This document shows, piece after piece, positions 16,505 to 24,414 of a DNA stretch of 34,192 nt. How positions within the stretch are numbered: the stretch's first letter is position 1; every line of letters starts with the position of its first letter. This DNA comes from Mycobacterium sp. Its GTDB lineage: Bacteria; Actinomycetota; Actinomycetes; Mycobacteriales; Mycobacteriaceae. The position numbers and the translations under genes are program-made. Where the stretch lies: assembly GCA_011620645.1 (NCBI GenBank), contig WOYS01000070.1, positions 32,655-66,846 of the forward strand. The letters run 5' to 3'. A model generated the notes under the pieces. That model did no database searches, was not told the origin of the DNA, and saw nothing but the letters and a program-made list of their open reading frames with translations.

Positions 16505-17605
16505 ATGGCCGTTTCCCTTCCGCTCGTTTTCGACGCACCGCGACGCGCATTGCCGCCGCGGCATCTCGCCGACCTCGATGCCGAGGGGCGGGCCGCCGCT
16601 GTCGCCGAACTGGGACTGCCCAGGTTCCGTGCCAAACAGCTGGCCAACCAGTACTACGGACGTCTGATCGCCGACCCGCATCAGATGACCGACCTGCCCG
16701 CCGCCGTCCGTGACCAGGTGGCCGGCGCGCTGTTCCCGACCCTCATCGAACCCGCCAAACAGATCCAGTGCGACGCGGGGGAGACCCGAAAAACGTTGTG
16801 GCGTGCGGTCGACGGCACCACCTTCGAGTCGGTGCTGATGCGCTATCCGCAGCGCAACACCGTGTGCATCTCGTCACAGGCCGGCTGCGGGATGGCGTGC
16901 CCGTTCTGCGCCACGGGGCAGGGCGGTCTGCAGCGCAACCTGTCCACCGGCGAGATCCTCGAGCAGGTGCGGGCCGCGTCCTTCGCCATGCGTGCCGAGC
17001 ACGATGGACGGCTCTCCAACATCGTCTTCATGGGCATGGGGGAGCCACTCGCGAACTACAACCGGGTGCTCGCCGCCGTGAAGCGCATCATCGCCCCACC
17101 GCCCGATGGTTTCGGGATCAGTGCGCGCTCGGTGACGGTGTCCACCGTCGGGCTGGCGCCGGCGATCCGCAAACTGGCCGACGAGCGCCTCGGGGTCACC
17201 CTCGCGGTGTCGCTGCACACCCCCGACGATGAGCTGCGCGACACGCTGGTGCCGGTCAACAACCGCTGGAGCATCGATGAGGTGCTCGACGCGGCGCGTT
17301 ATTACGCCGACTCCACCGGCCGGCGGGTGTCCATCGAGTATGCGTTGATCCGCGATGTGAACGATCAGCCCTGGCGCGCAGACCTTCTCGGTAAGAAGCT
17401 GCACAGCAAGCTCGGTCCGCTCGTGCACGTGAACCTCATCCCGCTCAACCCGACACCGGGCAGCGAGTGGGACGCCAGTCCCAAACCTGTCGAGCGCGAG
17501 TTCGTGAGACGCGTCATCGCCAGGGGTGTGTCCTGCACGGTGCGTGACACCCGCGGTCGCGAGATCGCCGCGGCCTGTGGGCAATTGGCCGCCGAGGGCT
17601 GGTAG
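16505..17605 (+). CDS. rlmN: Dual-specificity 23S rRNA/tRNA adenine-C2 methyltransferase RlmN
   Basis: 366 aa radical-SAM enzyme that methylates A2503 of 23S rRNA and A37 of some tRNAs. The [4Fe-4S] cluster ligands are C128, C132 and C135 in GCGMACPFC. The two mechanism Cys are C121 (seven before the cluster, as in E. coli) and C358 in AAACGQL, the methyl carrier. [37 protein letters not shown] and [12 protein letters not shown] are also seen. ATG 16505 gives the family's length; the in-frame codon at 16466 would lie upstream of the probable promoter. A TetR gene faces it about 100 bases beyond; the gap between holds nothing I can name. Confidence 0.95.
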   Translation: MAVSLPLVFDAPRRALPPRHLADLDAEGRAAAVAELGLPRFRAKQLANQYYGRLIADPHQMTDLPAAVRDQVAGALFPTLIEPAKQIQCDAGETRKTLWRAVDGTTFESVLMRYPQRNTVCISSQAGCGMACPFCATGQGGLQRNLSTGEILEQVRAASFAMRAEHDGRLSNIVFMGMGEPLANYNRVLAAVKRIIAPPPDGFGISARSVTVSTVGLAPAIRKLADERLGVTLAVSLHTPDDELRDTLVPVNNRWSIDEVLDAARYYADSTGRRVSIEYALIRDVNDQPWRADLLGKKLHSKLGPLVHVNLIPLNPTPGSEWDASPKPVEREFVRRVIARGVSCTVRDTRGREIAAACGQLAAEGW

Positions 17606-17705
17606 TACCCGCCGCACGCGTTCTGCCTCGACATTCCCGGCAGCTGCTGTGCTCCAGCCGCCGGTGTCGAATGTTCTTTCGATATTGGTGACGTGGCCGA
17701 ATCGG

Positions 17706-18245
17706 TTACCTGATGCCGACGGCGTGGCGCAGCTGCGCAAGGAACTGTCCTTCGTCATCGCTGCGGACGATGTAGTGCGATATCGCTACCCGGATCGCGG
17801 TGGACGCCTTCACCTGGGCGTTGGCCCCGGAGAGCAGTTTGAGCAGCCGGGCGCGCATGATGGGTATCACGTGTGTCAGCTGCGCGATGACCACTTCGGG
17901 TTCGATGTCGACGACGCGGACCCCGGAGTACGACTGCTGGTACTCGACGATGAATCGCAGTGCCGCATCGAGCTTTTCGGCGCCGCGCAGGCCTGCCGTC
18001 GCGCTGCTGATGCCGGTGTCGAACATCTGGCGTTCGTAGACGCCGAACGCGCCGAGCAGTTCTTCCTTCGAGGCGAACCAGCGATACAGCGTGGGGCGCG
18101 ACACCCCGGCCTGCAACGCGACCTCGGAAAGACTGAGCTTGGTCTGCCCGCTGCGTCCGAGCACCTCGGCCGTGGCGGCCAGGATCCGGCGCCGCGTGGA
18201 GGTGTCCTCGGCGGCGTCGGTGTGCGCGGGCAGGGGCTTGTTCAC
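17706..18245 (-). CDS. TetR-family transcriptional regulator
   Basis: 179 aa. The N-terminal helix-turn-helix is clear: TRRRILAATAEVLGRSGQ, then LSLSEVALQAGVSRPTLYRW FASKEELL (about 37-65) in the form typical of TetR. The ligand-binding C-terminal half is generic, so the inducer is unknown. I chose GTG at 18245; upstream codons in the frame would cross a terminator and a palindrome that look like the gene's own control region. A 14-bp inverted repeat 18 bases upstream may be its autoregulatory operator. The nearest genes are rlmN (convergent) and the DUF2631 gene on the same strand. Confidence 0.85.
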   Translation of the reverse strand: MNKPLPAHTDAAEDTSTRRRILAATAEVLGRSGQTKLSLSEVALQAGVSRPTLYRWFASKEELLGAFGVYERQMFDTGISSATAGLRGAEKLDAALRFIVEYQQSYSGVRVVDIEPEVVIAQLTHVIPIMRARLLKLLSGANAQVKASTAIRVAISHYIVRSDDEGQFLAQLRHAVGIR

Positions 18246-18262
18246 GGAACCGATGGTAGTGG

Positions 18263-18276
18263 TTGTGCCATCACAA
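18263..18276 (-). promoter_or_regulatory. Candidate TetR operator
   Basis: TTGTGCCATCACAA has perfect 5-bp arms (TTGTG/CACAA) around four bases and lies 18 bases upstream of the TetR start codon, between that gene and a terminator. Position and symmetry fit autoregulation; this is inference. Confidence 0.4.
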
Positions 18277-18290
18277 GAGGCCTCCAGCGG

Positions 18291-18323
18291 AAATGCCCCG
18301 GAACCTTCGGAACCGGGGCATTT
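18291..18323 (-). terminator. Hairpin terminator between the DUF2631 and TetR genes
   Basis: AAATGCCCCGG (18291-18301) pairs perfectly with CCGGGGCATTT (18313-18323), with a further CC-TTC-GG inside the loop. It lies 14 bases past the stop of the minus-strand DUF2631 gene. T-runs flank it on both strands, so it may work in both directions. Confidence 0.8.
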
Positions 18324-18336
18324 TAACGGCTGTGAC

Positions 18337-18591
18337 CTAGCGGTACCAGCCCCGGCTGCGCGCAATCCAGTCACGCGCGACGATGCCGAGGATGGTGACC
18401 GCGAAGAGAATCAGGAAGAGGTCCTCGACATGCCCGACGTGGTTGCCATGCGTCATGGTCACCAGGAAGAGCGCGGCGAAGATGCCGATGATGTGCAGGA
18501 CGCGCGGGTTCTCGGTGGACCAGCCCCATGCTGCCGACGGCACATCTTCCACGTCGACGCCGTTGTAGCGGTCGACCTCGGTGTTGGCCAC
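18337..18591 (-). CDS. DUF2631 small membrane protein
   Basis: 84 aa, a mycobacterial family of unknown function (like Rv2876). The N-terminus is polar ([20 protein letters not shown]), with a conserved Trp-Gly-Trp-Ser run, then two membrane helices: about 31-48 ([18 protein letters not shown]) and 56-72 ([17 protein letters not shown]), joined by a His-rich loop [10 protein letters not shown]. It ends [12 protein letters not shown]. The start is GTG at 18591 with GAGGAG seven bases upstream. The His-rich loop could bind metal, but that is only a composition remark. Confidence 0.85.
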   Translation of the reverse strand: MANTEVDRYNGVDVEDVPSAAWGWSTENPRVLHIIGIFAALFLVTMTHGNHVGHVEDLFLILFAVTILGIVARDWIARSRGWYR

Positions 18592-18714
18592 GATTGCTCC
18601 TCACGCGAATGTCCGGATGACTGCGGCCATTCTGGCATACCGCGGCGATATCGCCACCGTCACGGCGCCGACCGCGGCCAACATCACCGGGCCGGCGGCC
18701 GATCCGGCTTTCGG

Positions 18715-18810
18715 CTACATCGGCGGCATCGGCGGCATCAGCGGCATCAAAACGGTGTCGACCAGATACATCGTGGCGTTGGGGGTCTGCGTGTTCATCG
18801 AGAATTTCAT
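18715..18810 (-). pseudogene. C-terminal stub of a second fasciclin (MPT70/MPT83-like) gene
   Basis: A short minus-strand frame reads MNTQTPNATMYLVDTVLMPL and ends in a Met-Pro tail. NATMYLVDTVLMP matches [13 protein letters not shown] at the end of the intact fasciclin gene upstream on the same strand. Everything before it has been lost. M. tuberculosis carries two such genes, mpt83 and mpt70, in this neighbourhood, so a tandem pair seems to have decayed to one here. Confidence 0.7.
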
Positions 18811-18859
18811 CGAGGTGATCCTTCATTTGATCGTCTGTGGTTCTGAGGGATAGACGGTG

Positions 18860-18916
18860 CCCGATGAGGCGGGGCAGCCAGGTCGGTGGGAAAAGCTGCC
18901 TCGCCGCCTCATCGGG
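18860..18916 (-). terminator. Large hairpin terminator after the fasciclin gene
   Basis: CCCGATGAGGCGG (18860-18872) pairs perfectly with CCGCCTCATCGGG (18904-18916), and an inner GGCAGC/GCTGCC extends the stem. On the minus strand it lies 19 bases past the fasciclin stop. Confidence 0.85.
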
Positions 18917-18935
18917 TTGTGCGGATCTTGCGGAC

Positions 18936-19631
18936 TCAGGCGGCGGGAGGCAGCAGCACCGTGTCGATCATGTAGGCCGTGGCGTTGGCGGTCTTCACCC
19001 CGCCACACACCAGCCCGGCACCGCCGATCTTGAGGTCGTCACCGGCACCGGTGACGGTCACCGTCGCGCCTTGCACGGTCTTGTGGTCACCGGCGATTGC
19101 GTCGGGACTCACCTGGCCCGGCACCACGTGGTAGGTCAGGATCGAGGTGAGGAGCTCTGGGTCGGTCTTGAGAGTCTCCAGCGTCGCCGCGTCGATCTTG
19201 GCGAACGCCGCATCGGTCGGTGCGAAGACGGTGAACTCGCCGCCGTTGAGGGTGTCGACGATGTTGACGTCCGGGTTCAGCTGGCCCGAGATTGCCAGCG
19301 TCAGCGTCTTGAGCATCGGGTTGTTCGACGCGGCCACGGTGACCGGATCTGCAGCCATACCGGAAACCGAACCCGGGCCTGACGGCACCTGCTCGGCGTA
19401 GGCGGCGCATCCGGTGCCGATCAACGTGCCTGCCGGCATGGCTGCGGGGGAACTGGTGGTCTCCGGCGCCATGGACGAGGTCATCGAGGAAATCGACGAA
19501 CTGGCTTCACTGGTGCTGCTTTCCGTGGACGAACTGTCGCCCGAACACGCGGACAGCCCGAGCGCCGCCACGGCGGCGACTCCGGCGAAAGCGATCCGAT
19601 GGTGGGTAACCGGTTTGTGCGTCACTGTCAT
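18936..19631 (-). CDS. mpt83: Fasciclin-domain lipoprotein (MPT83-like)
   Basis: 231 aa. A lipoprotein signal peptide ends with the lipobox LSAC, lipidated at C29. A Ser/Thr-rich linker of about 35 residues, probably glycosylated as in MPT83, leads to one FAS1 domain (about 95-231) with [28 protein letters not shown] and the C-terminal [13 protein letters not shown]. Two Cys, in [10 protein letters not shown] and LVCGGV, match the family disulphide. MPT83 is a surface adhesin and immunodominant antigen under SigK in M. tuberculosis. ATG 19631 is chosen because it starts the lipoprotein signal; codons further upstream form a Lys-rich repeat without a start codon. It is divergent from dxr. Confidence 0.9.
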   Translation of the reverse strand: MTVTHKPVTHHRIAFAGVAAVAALGLSACSGDSSSTESSTSEASSSISSMTSSMAPETTSSPAAMPAGTLIGTGCAAYAEQVPSGPGSVSGMAADPVTVAASNNPMLKTLTLAISGQLNPDVNIVDTLNGGEFTVFAPTDAAFAKIDAATLETLKTDPELLTSILTYHVVPGQVSPDAIAGDHKTVQGATVTVTGAGDDLKIGGAGLVCGGVKTANATAYMIDTVLLPPAA

Positions 19632-19640
19632 GAGTGGCTC

Positions 19641-19685
19641 GACTTTCTTGTTGGCGACTTTCTTACTGGCGGGTTCCTTGTTGGC
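19641..19685 (-). repeat. 15-bp tandem repeat in the fasciclin 5' region
   Basis: Three copies of 15 bases (19641-19655, 19656-19670, 19671-19685) lie just before the fasciclin start. On the minus strand each starts CGCCA and carries a purine-rich AAGGAA or AAGAAAG core that resembles a ribosome site. The copies keep the frame of the gene ([15 protein letters not shown]) but no start codon opens it. Confidence 0.8.
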
Positions 19686-19737
19686 GGGTAGGCCGATGCC
19701 ATCCCCATTTTGCTCTACACACGCTATTCGGTGCCCC

Positions 19738-19755
19738 CACCCATCCGGATGGGTG
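19738..19755. promoter_or_regulatory. Perfect 18-bp palindrome between the fasciclin gene and dxr
   Basis: CACCCATCCGGATGGGTG is its own reverse complement. It lies in the only spacer between two divergent genes, 107 bases from the fasciclin ATG and 31 from the dxr GTG. Each strand carries CCATCC, the remembered -35 motif of SigK promoters that drive mpt83 and mpt70, though a matching -10 (CGTT-type) at the right spacing is not clear. It may be a regulator site or the promoter itself. Confidence 0.5.
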
Positions 19756-19785
19756 CCCGGTCGACATGGGGGCAGAATGGGGTGC

Positions 19786-20976
19786 GTGACGTTCCCCGCT
19801 TCAGCCCCGGGCAGTACCGGGGAGCGCTGCCGTGTCCTGATCCTCGGCAGCACCGGTTCCATCGGCACCCAGGCGCTGGAGGTCATCGCCGCCAACCCGG
19901 ACCGTTTCGAACTGGTCGGGCTGGCCGCAGGCGGCGGCAACCCCGACGTCCTGGCTGCCCAACGCGCGCAGACCGGGGTGACGAATATCGCCGTCGCGGA
20001 TCCAAGGGCCGCCGAACACGTCGGTGACGTGCCCCATGTCGGCGAGCAGGCCGCCACCCGGATCGTCGAGGACACCGAGGCTGATGTGGTGCTCAACGCA
20101 CTCGTCGGCGCACTCGGGCTCAAGCCGACCCTGGCCGCCCTGCACAGCGGTGCCCGGTTGGCGCTGGCCAACAAGGAGTCGCTGGTGGCCGGTGGGCCGC
20201 TGGTGCTCAAGGCCGCCGCGCCCGGCCAGATCGTGCCGGTGGACTCCGAACATTCGGCGTTGGCCCAGTGTCTGCGAGCGGGCAGTGCCGACGAGGTCGC
20301 CCGACTGGTGCTCACCGCGTCCGGCGGGCCGTTCCGCGGCTGGGCCGCTGCCGACCTGGAAATGGTGACCCCCGTGCAGGCCGGTGCCCATCCGACCTGG
20401 TCGATGGGACCGATGAACACCCTGAACTCGGCATCGCTGGTCAACAAGGGTCTGGAGCTGATCGAAACGCACCTGCTGTTCGGTGTCGACTACGACTGCA
20501 TCGACGTCGTCGTGCACCCGCAGTCCATCGTGCATTCCATGGTGACCTTCACCGACGGTTCGACGATCGCCCAGGCCAGCCCGCCCGATATGAAACTGCC
20601 GATCGCGCTGGCGCTGGGCTGGCCGGCCCGGGTGCCGGCGGCGGCGCGGGCCTGTGACTGGACGACCGCGTCGACCTGGACCTTCGAGCCGCTGGACGAC
20701 GCGGTGTTCCCCGCCGTGGACCTGGCCCGAGAGGCCGGACAGGGCGGCGGAAGCCTGGCCGCGGTGTACAACGCCGCAAACGAAGAGGCTGCCGCGGCCT
20801 TCCTCGACGGCCGGATCCGGTTCCCGGCGATCGTGCGTACGGTGGCCGATGTGCTGCACGCCGCAGATCAGTGGGCGGCCGAACCCGCTACCGTGGAAGA
20901 GATACTTGACGCGCAGGACTGGGCCCGCGACCGGGCCCGGACTGCTGTCGACCGGGAGGTAGTAGCAAGCCGATGA
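19786..20976 (+). CDS. dxr: 1-deoxy-D-xylulose 5-phosphate reductoisomerase
   Basis: 396 aa, first committed enzyme of the MEP isoprenoid pathway: it converts DXP to 2-C-methyl-D-erythritol 4-phosphate with NADPH; fosmidomycin inhibits it. NADPH-binding GSTGSIG is at 21-27. Also seen are [10 protein letters not shown], the metal ligands in [12 protein letters not shown], the [10 protein letters not shown] loop, [18 protein letters not shown] and [14 protein letters not shown]. Start GTG 19786 is my choice (the M. tuberculosis protein also starts with GTG); ATG 19777 would add three residues. The stop overlaps rip1 by four bases (ATGA). Confidence 0.95.
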   Translation: MTFPASAPGSTGERCRVLILGSTGSIGTQALEVIAANPDRFELVGLAAGGGNPDVLAAQRAQTGVTNIAVADPRAAEHVGDVPHVGEQAATRIVEDTEADVVLNALVGALGLKPTLAALHSGARLALANKESLVAGGPLVLKAAAPGQIVPVDSEHSALAQCLRAGSADEVARLVLTASGGPFRGWAAADLEMVTPVQAGAHPTWSMGPMNTLNSASLVNKGLELIETHLLFGVDYDCIDVVVHPQSIVHSMVTFTDGSTIAQASPPDMKLPIALALGWPARVPAAARACDWTTASTWTFEPLDDAVFPAVDLAREAGQGGGSLAAVYNAANEEAAAAFLDGRIRFPAIVRTVADVLHAADQWAAEPATVEEILDAQDWARDRARTAVDREVVASR

Positions 20977-22208
20977 TGTTCGCGTTCGGCATCGTGGCAT
21001 TCGCGCTGGCCATTCTGGTGTCGGTGGCTCTGCACGAATGTGGCCATATGTGGGTGGCCCGGGCCACCGGAATGAAGGTGCGCCGTTACTTCGTGGGCTT
21101 CGGGCCCACGCTGTGGTCGACCCGCCGGCCCAACCGGCTGGGCAGCACCGAATACGGCGTCAAGGCAGTGCCGCTGGGCGGTTTCTGCGATATCGCGGGC
21201 ATGACCTCGGTCGACGAGATCGCCCCCGAGGACCGTCCGTACGCGATGTACACGCAGAAGGTGTGGAAGCGCGTCGCGGTGCTGTTCGCCGGGCCTGCCA
21301 TGAACTTCATCATCGGCCTGGTGCTCGTCTACGCCATCGCGATCATCTGGGGCCTGCCCAATCTGCATCCGCCGACCACCGCGATCGTCGGTGAAACCTC
21401 TTGTGTGGCACCGCAGGTCGCCAAGGGCGGGGAAGATCCCTACGGCCCGTGCCCGCAGCCCGGCCCGGGCCCGGCCGCGCTGGCCGGCATCCGGGCCGGC
21501 GACACCATCGTCAAGGTGGGCGAGACCGACGTGGCGACCTTCGCCGACATGGCGGCGGCGATCCGCGAGCTCGACGGTCCCGTCCAGGTGGTCTACGAGC
21601 GCGGCGGTGAGCGGCTGTACACCGTGGTCGATATCGCGCAGACCCAGCGCTTCACCTCGGCCGACGCCGAGACACCCGACACCGTCGGTGCGATCGGCGT
21701 CAGCGCCGCACTGCCACCGGGCCCCACCCACTACGATCCGCTGTCGGCGGTCCCGGCGACCTTTGCCTTCACCGGCGATCTCGCGGGCGAACTGGTCAAG
21801 GCGCTGGCCAAGATCCCGACCAAGATCGGTGCCCTGGTCGACGCCATCGGCGGCGGCGAGCGTGACCCCGAAACGCCCATCTCGGTGGTGGGCGCCTCGA
21901 TCATCGGCGGCGACACCGTCGACCACGGTCTGTGGGTGGCGTTCTGGTTCTTCCTCGCCCAGCTGAACTTCGTGCTCGGCGCGATCAACCTGATCCCGTT
22001 GTTACCGTTCGACGGCGGCCACATCGCGATCGCCACATTCGAGAAGCTCCGCAATATGATCCGAGCGGCACGTGGCAGTGACGCCGCGGCGCCGGTCAAC
22101 TACCTCAAGCTGATGCCCGCCACGTATGTCGTGCTGGTGGTCGTCGTCGGCTACATGTTGTTGACCGTGACCGCGGACCTGGTCAATCCCATCAGACTCT
22201 TCCAGTGA
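20973..22208 (+). CDS. rip1: Site-2 intramembrane metalloprotease Rip1
   Basis: 411 aa, close to Rv2869c. Rip1 cleaves membrane-bound anti-sigma factors (RsmA and RskA among others) and controls sigma K, L and M, cell-envelope lipids and virulence. Zinc ligands are H21 and H25 in HECGH in the first membrane helix, and the third is the Asp of [11 protein letters not shown] near the C-terminus. A PDZ domain lies between, with the [16 protein letters not shown] loop. The C-terminus [13 protein letters not shown] is the family's. Rip1 activates SigK in M. tuberculosis, and the fasciclin gene next door is the classic SigK target, so the neighbourhood is functionally sensible. Confidence 0.96.
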   Translation: MMFAFGIVAFALAILVSVALHECGHMWVARATGMKVRRYFVGFGPTLWSTRRPNRLGSTEYGVKAVPLGGFCDIAGMTSVDEIAPEDRPYAMYTQKVWKRVAVLFAGPAMNFIIGLVLVYAIAIIWGLPNLHPPTTAIVGETSCVAPQVAKGGEDPYGPCPQPGPGPAALAGIRAGDTIVKVGETDVATFADMAAAIRELDGPVQVVYERGGERLYTVVDIAQTQRFTSADAETPDTVGAIGVSAALPPGPTHYDPLSAVPATFAFTGDLAGELVKALAKIPTKIGALVDAIGGGERDPETPISVVGASIIGGDTVDHGLWVAFWFFLAQLNFVLGAINLIPLLPFDGGHIAIATFEKLRNMIRAARGSDAAAPVNYLKLMPATYVVLVVVVGYMLLTVTADLVNPIRLFQ

Positions 22209-22233
22209 TCTGACACAGCCAATAGGAGATGCC

Positions 22234-23397
22234 GTGACGTCCATCGGTCTGGGCATGCCCGCCCCGCCCCCGCCCACGCTGGCCCCGCGTCGCAAAACCC
22301 GTCAGTTGATGGTGCGCGATGTCGGTGTCGGCAGCGAGTATCCGATCGCGGTGCAGTCGATGTGCACCACCAAGACCCACGACATCAACGCCACCTTGCA
22401 GCAGATCGCAGAGCTGACCGCATCGGGCTGCGACATCGTCCGGGTCGCCTGCCCGCGGCAGGAGGACGCCGACGCGCTGCCCGCGATCGCCAGGAAGGCG
22501 AACATCCCGGTCATCGCCGACATCCACTTCCAGCCCAAGTACATCTTCGCGGCCATCGACGCCGGCTGCGCTGCGGTACGGGTGAACCCCGGCAACATCA
22601 AAGAGTTCGACGGCCGGGTCAAGGAGGTTGCGAAAGCGGCTGCGGCAGCGCAGATCCCGATCCGCATCGGTGTCAACGCCGGCTCGCTGGACAAGCGCAT
22701 GATGGACAAGTACGGCAAGGCCACGCCGGAGGCGCTGGTGGAGTCGGCGCTGTGGGAGGCCTCGCTGTTCGAAGAGCACGGCTTCGGCGATATCAAGATC
22801 AGCGTCAAGCACAACGACCCGGTGATCATGGTCGCGGCCTACGAGCTGCTCGCCGAGAAATGCGACTACCCGCTGCACCTCGGTGTCACCGAGGCCGGCC
22901 CGGCATTCCAGGGCACCATCAAGTCCGCGGTGGCCTTCGGTGCGCTGTTGTCGAAGGGCATCGGCGACACCATTCGGGTGTCGCTGTCCGCGCCGCCGAT
23001 AGAGGAGATCAAGGTCGGCAACCAGATCCTGGAGTCGCTGAACCTGCGCCCCCGCGGACTGGAGATCGTGTCCTGCCCGTCGTGCGGGCGGGCCCAGGTG
23101 GACGTCTACACGCTGGCCAATGAGGTGTCCGCGGGCCTGGAGGGCATGGACATCCCGTTGCGGGTGGCGGTGATGGGCTGTGTGGTCAACGGACCCGGCG
23201 AGGCGCGTGAGGCCGATCTCGGAGTGGCATCCGGTAACGGCAAGGGCCAGATCTTCGTCAAGGGCGAGGTGGTCAAGACGGTGCCGGAGGCGATGATCGT
23301 GCAGACACTGATCGAGGAGGCCATGCGGATCGCGGCGGAGTCCGAGGGCGACCTGACGGCAAGTCCGAGCGGTCCGCCGGTTGTCACCGTAAGCTGA
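22234..23397 (+). CDS. ispG: 4-hydroxy-3-methylbut-2-enyl diphosphate synthase
   Basis: 387 aa. IspG (GcpE) reduces MEcPP to HMBPP, the penultimate MEP-pathway step. The TIM-barrel part has [33 protein letters not shown] and NAGSLD. The [4Fe-4S] domain has Cys ligands in [11 protein letters not shown] and [11 protein letters not shown] followed by a Glu. GTG 22234 has AGGAG six bases upstream. It shares the operon with dxr and rip1, so two MEP enzymes flank the protease. Confidence 0.96.
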   Translation: MTSIGLGMPAPPPPTLAPRRKTRQLMVRDVGVGSEYPIAVQSMCTTKTHDINATLQQIAELTASGCDIVRVACPRQEDADALPAIARKANIPVIADIHFQPKYIFAAIDAGCAAVRVNPGNIKEFDGRVKEVAKAAAAAQIPIRIGVNAGSLDKRMMDKYGKATPEALVESALWEASLFEEHGFGDIKISVKHNDPVIMVAAYELLAEKCDYPLHLGVTEAGPAFQGTIKSAVAFGALLSKGIGDTIRVSLSAPPIEEIKVGNQILESLNLRPRGLEIVSCPSCGRAQVDVYTLANEVSAGLEGMDIPLRVAVMGCVVNGPGEAREADLGVASGNGKGQIFVKGEVVKTVPEAMIVQTLIEEAMRIAAESEGDLTASPSGPPVVTVS

Positions 23398-23452
23398 AAC
23401 CCGGCCCTGTGAGCGGGGTCACCTGATCCGGCTGGCCCAGAAAGAGTCCCGA

Positions 23453-24307
23453 ATGTCGGCTCCACCGCTGTCCCGCGTCACCGCTGACCGACAGGTTTCG
23501 GTGGTCCGCCACGTCGACAAGGTGCGGGCCGTCCTCGAGCAGGATCCGGTGGCGTCGTGCATGGTGGCCTGCCGGGTGCTGGACTTCGGGGTCGATCCGA
23601 ATGCGATCGGCGGAGAACTGTGGACGCGCCGCGAACCGGCCGAATCCCTGTGTTACGCCGGGGCGAATCTGATTCCGCTGCGCGGCAGCGCCGAGGACCT
23701 GATGGCGTTCGCCGACAAGGCGCTCAGCGTGCCACGCCGATGTTCGTCGTTGGTGGGCCGGGCCGCGTTGGTCATGCCGCTGTGGCAGCGACTGGAACCG
23801 GGCTGGGGTGTCGCGCGTGACGTGCGGGCCGACCAGCCGCTGATGGCGTTGTCCGGGCCTGCGCAGTGCGCGGCCGATCCGGCGGTGCGACCGGTCCGGA
23901 TGAACGAGTTGGACGCCTATCTGGTCGCCGCGATCGAGATGTTCATCGGGGAGGTCGGTATCGACCCCCGGATGGGTGACGGTGGCCGCAGCTATCGCCG
24001 CCGGGTCGCCGGGCTGATCTCGGCAGGGCGTGCGTGGGCGCGCTTCGAGCACGGCGAGGTGGTCTTCAAGGCCGAGATCGGTTCGCAGTCACCGACTGTC
24101 GGCCAGATCCAGGGTGTGTGGGTGCATCCGCAGTGGCGGGGTCGCGGGCTGGGCGCCTCGGGTACCGCGACGGTGTCCGAGGCGGTGCTGGGCAGTGGCC
24201 GCATCCCCAGCCTGTACGTCAACGGATTCAACGAGGTCGCCCGCGCCACCTACACGAAGATCGGCTTCACCCAGGTGGATACGTTCGCCACCATTCTTCT
24301 CGACTGA
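23453..24307 (+). CDS. GNAT-family acetyltransferase with DUF4081 domain
   Basis: 284 aa, the same length as Rv2867c. An N-terminal alpha/beta domain of the DUF4081 type (VRAVLEQDPVASCMVACRVL) is followed by a GNAT fold from about residue 145, whose acetyl-CoA-binding loop is VHPQWRGRGLG with a following helix. The C-terminus ends SLYVNGFNEVARATYTKIGF with the family's Tyr. Substrate unknown. It comes 55 bases after ispG and is conserved with it in mycobacteria, so it may be in the same transcript. Confidence 0.88.
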   Translation: MSAPPLSRVTADRQVSVVRHVDKVRAVLEQDPVASCMVACRVLDFGVDPNAIGGELWTRREPAESLCYAGANLIPLRGSAEDLMAFADKALSVPRRCSSLVGRAALVMPLWQRLEPGWGVARDVRADQPLMALSGPAQCAADPAVRPVRMNELDAYLVAAIEMFIGEVGIDPRMGDGGRSYRRRVAGLISAGRAWARFEHGEVVFKAEIGSQSPTVGQIQGVWVHPQWRGRGLGASGTATVSEAVLGSGRIPSLYVNGFNEVARATYTKIGFTQVDTFATILLD

Positions 24308-24400
24308 CGTGCCAGGCGCGCAGACCGCCGAAAGCTTCGATCTCGGATTCGTCTCGCTGCGGTCTCGGTGCGCCTCCGAGAGAAGCGACCGGCACACTCT

Positions 24401-24406
24401 TAATAT
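24401..24406 (+). promoter_or_regulatory. -10 element of the PBP gene, leaderless-type spacing
   Basis: TAATAT lies eight bases before the ATG at 24415. In mycobacteria a TANNNT six to nine bases before the start codon is the usual sign of a leaderless mRNA. No Shine-Dalgarno is present, which supports this. Confidence 0.5.
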
Positions 24407-24414
24407 CAGCCACA

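Noticed and set aside
18936-20447. 503-codon minus-strand frame that includes the fasciclin gene
   Set aside because: Its upstream half is antisense to dxr. Only the last 231 codons, from the lipoprotein signal peptide, are credible.
19414-20976. 520-codon plus-strand frame that includes dxr
   Set aside because: The first 120 codons are antisense to the fasciclin gene and the spacer; the real protein begins near 19786.
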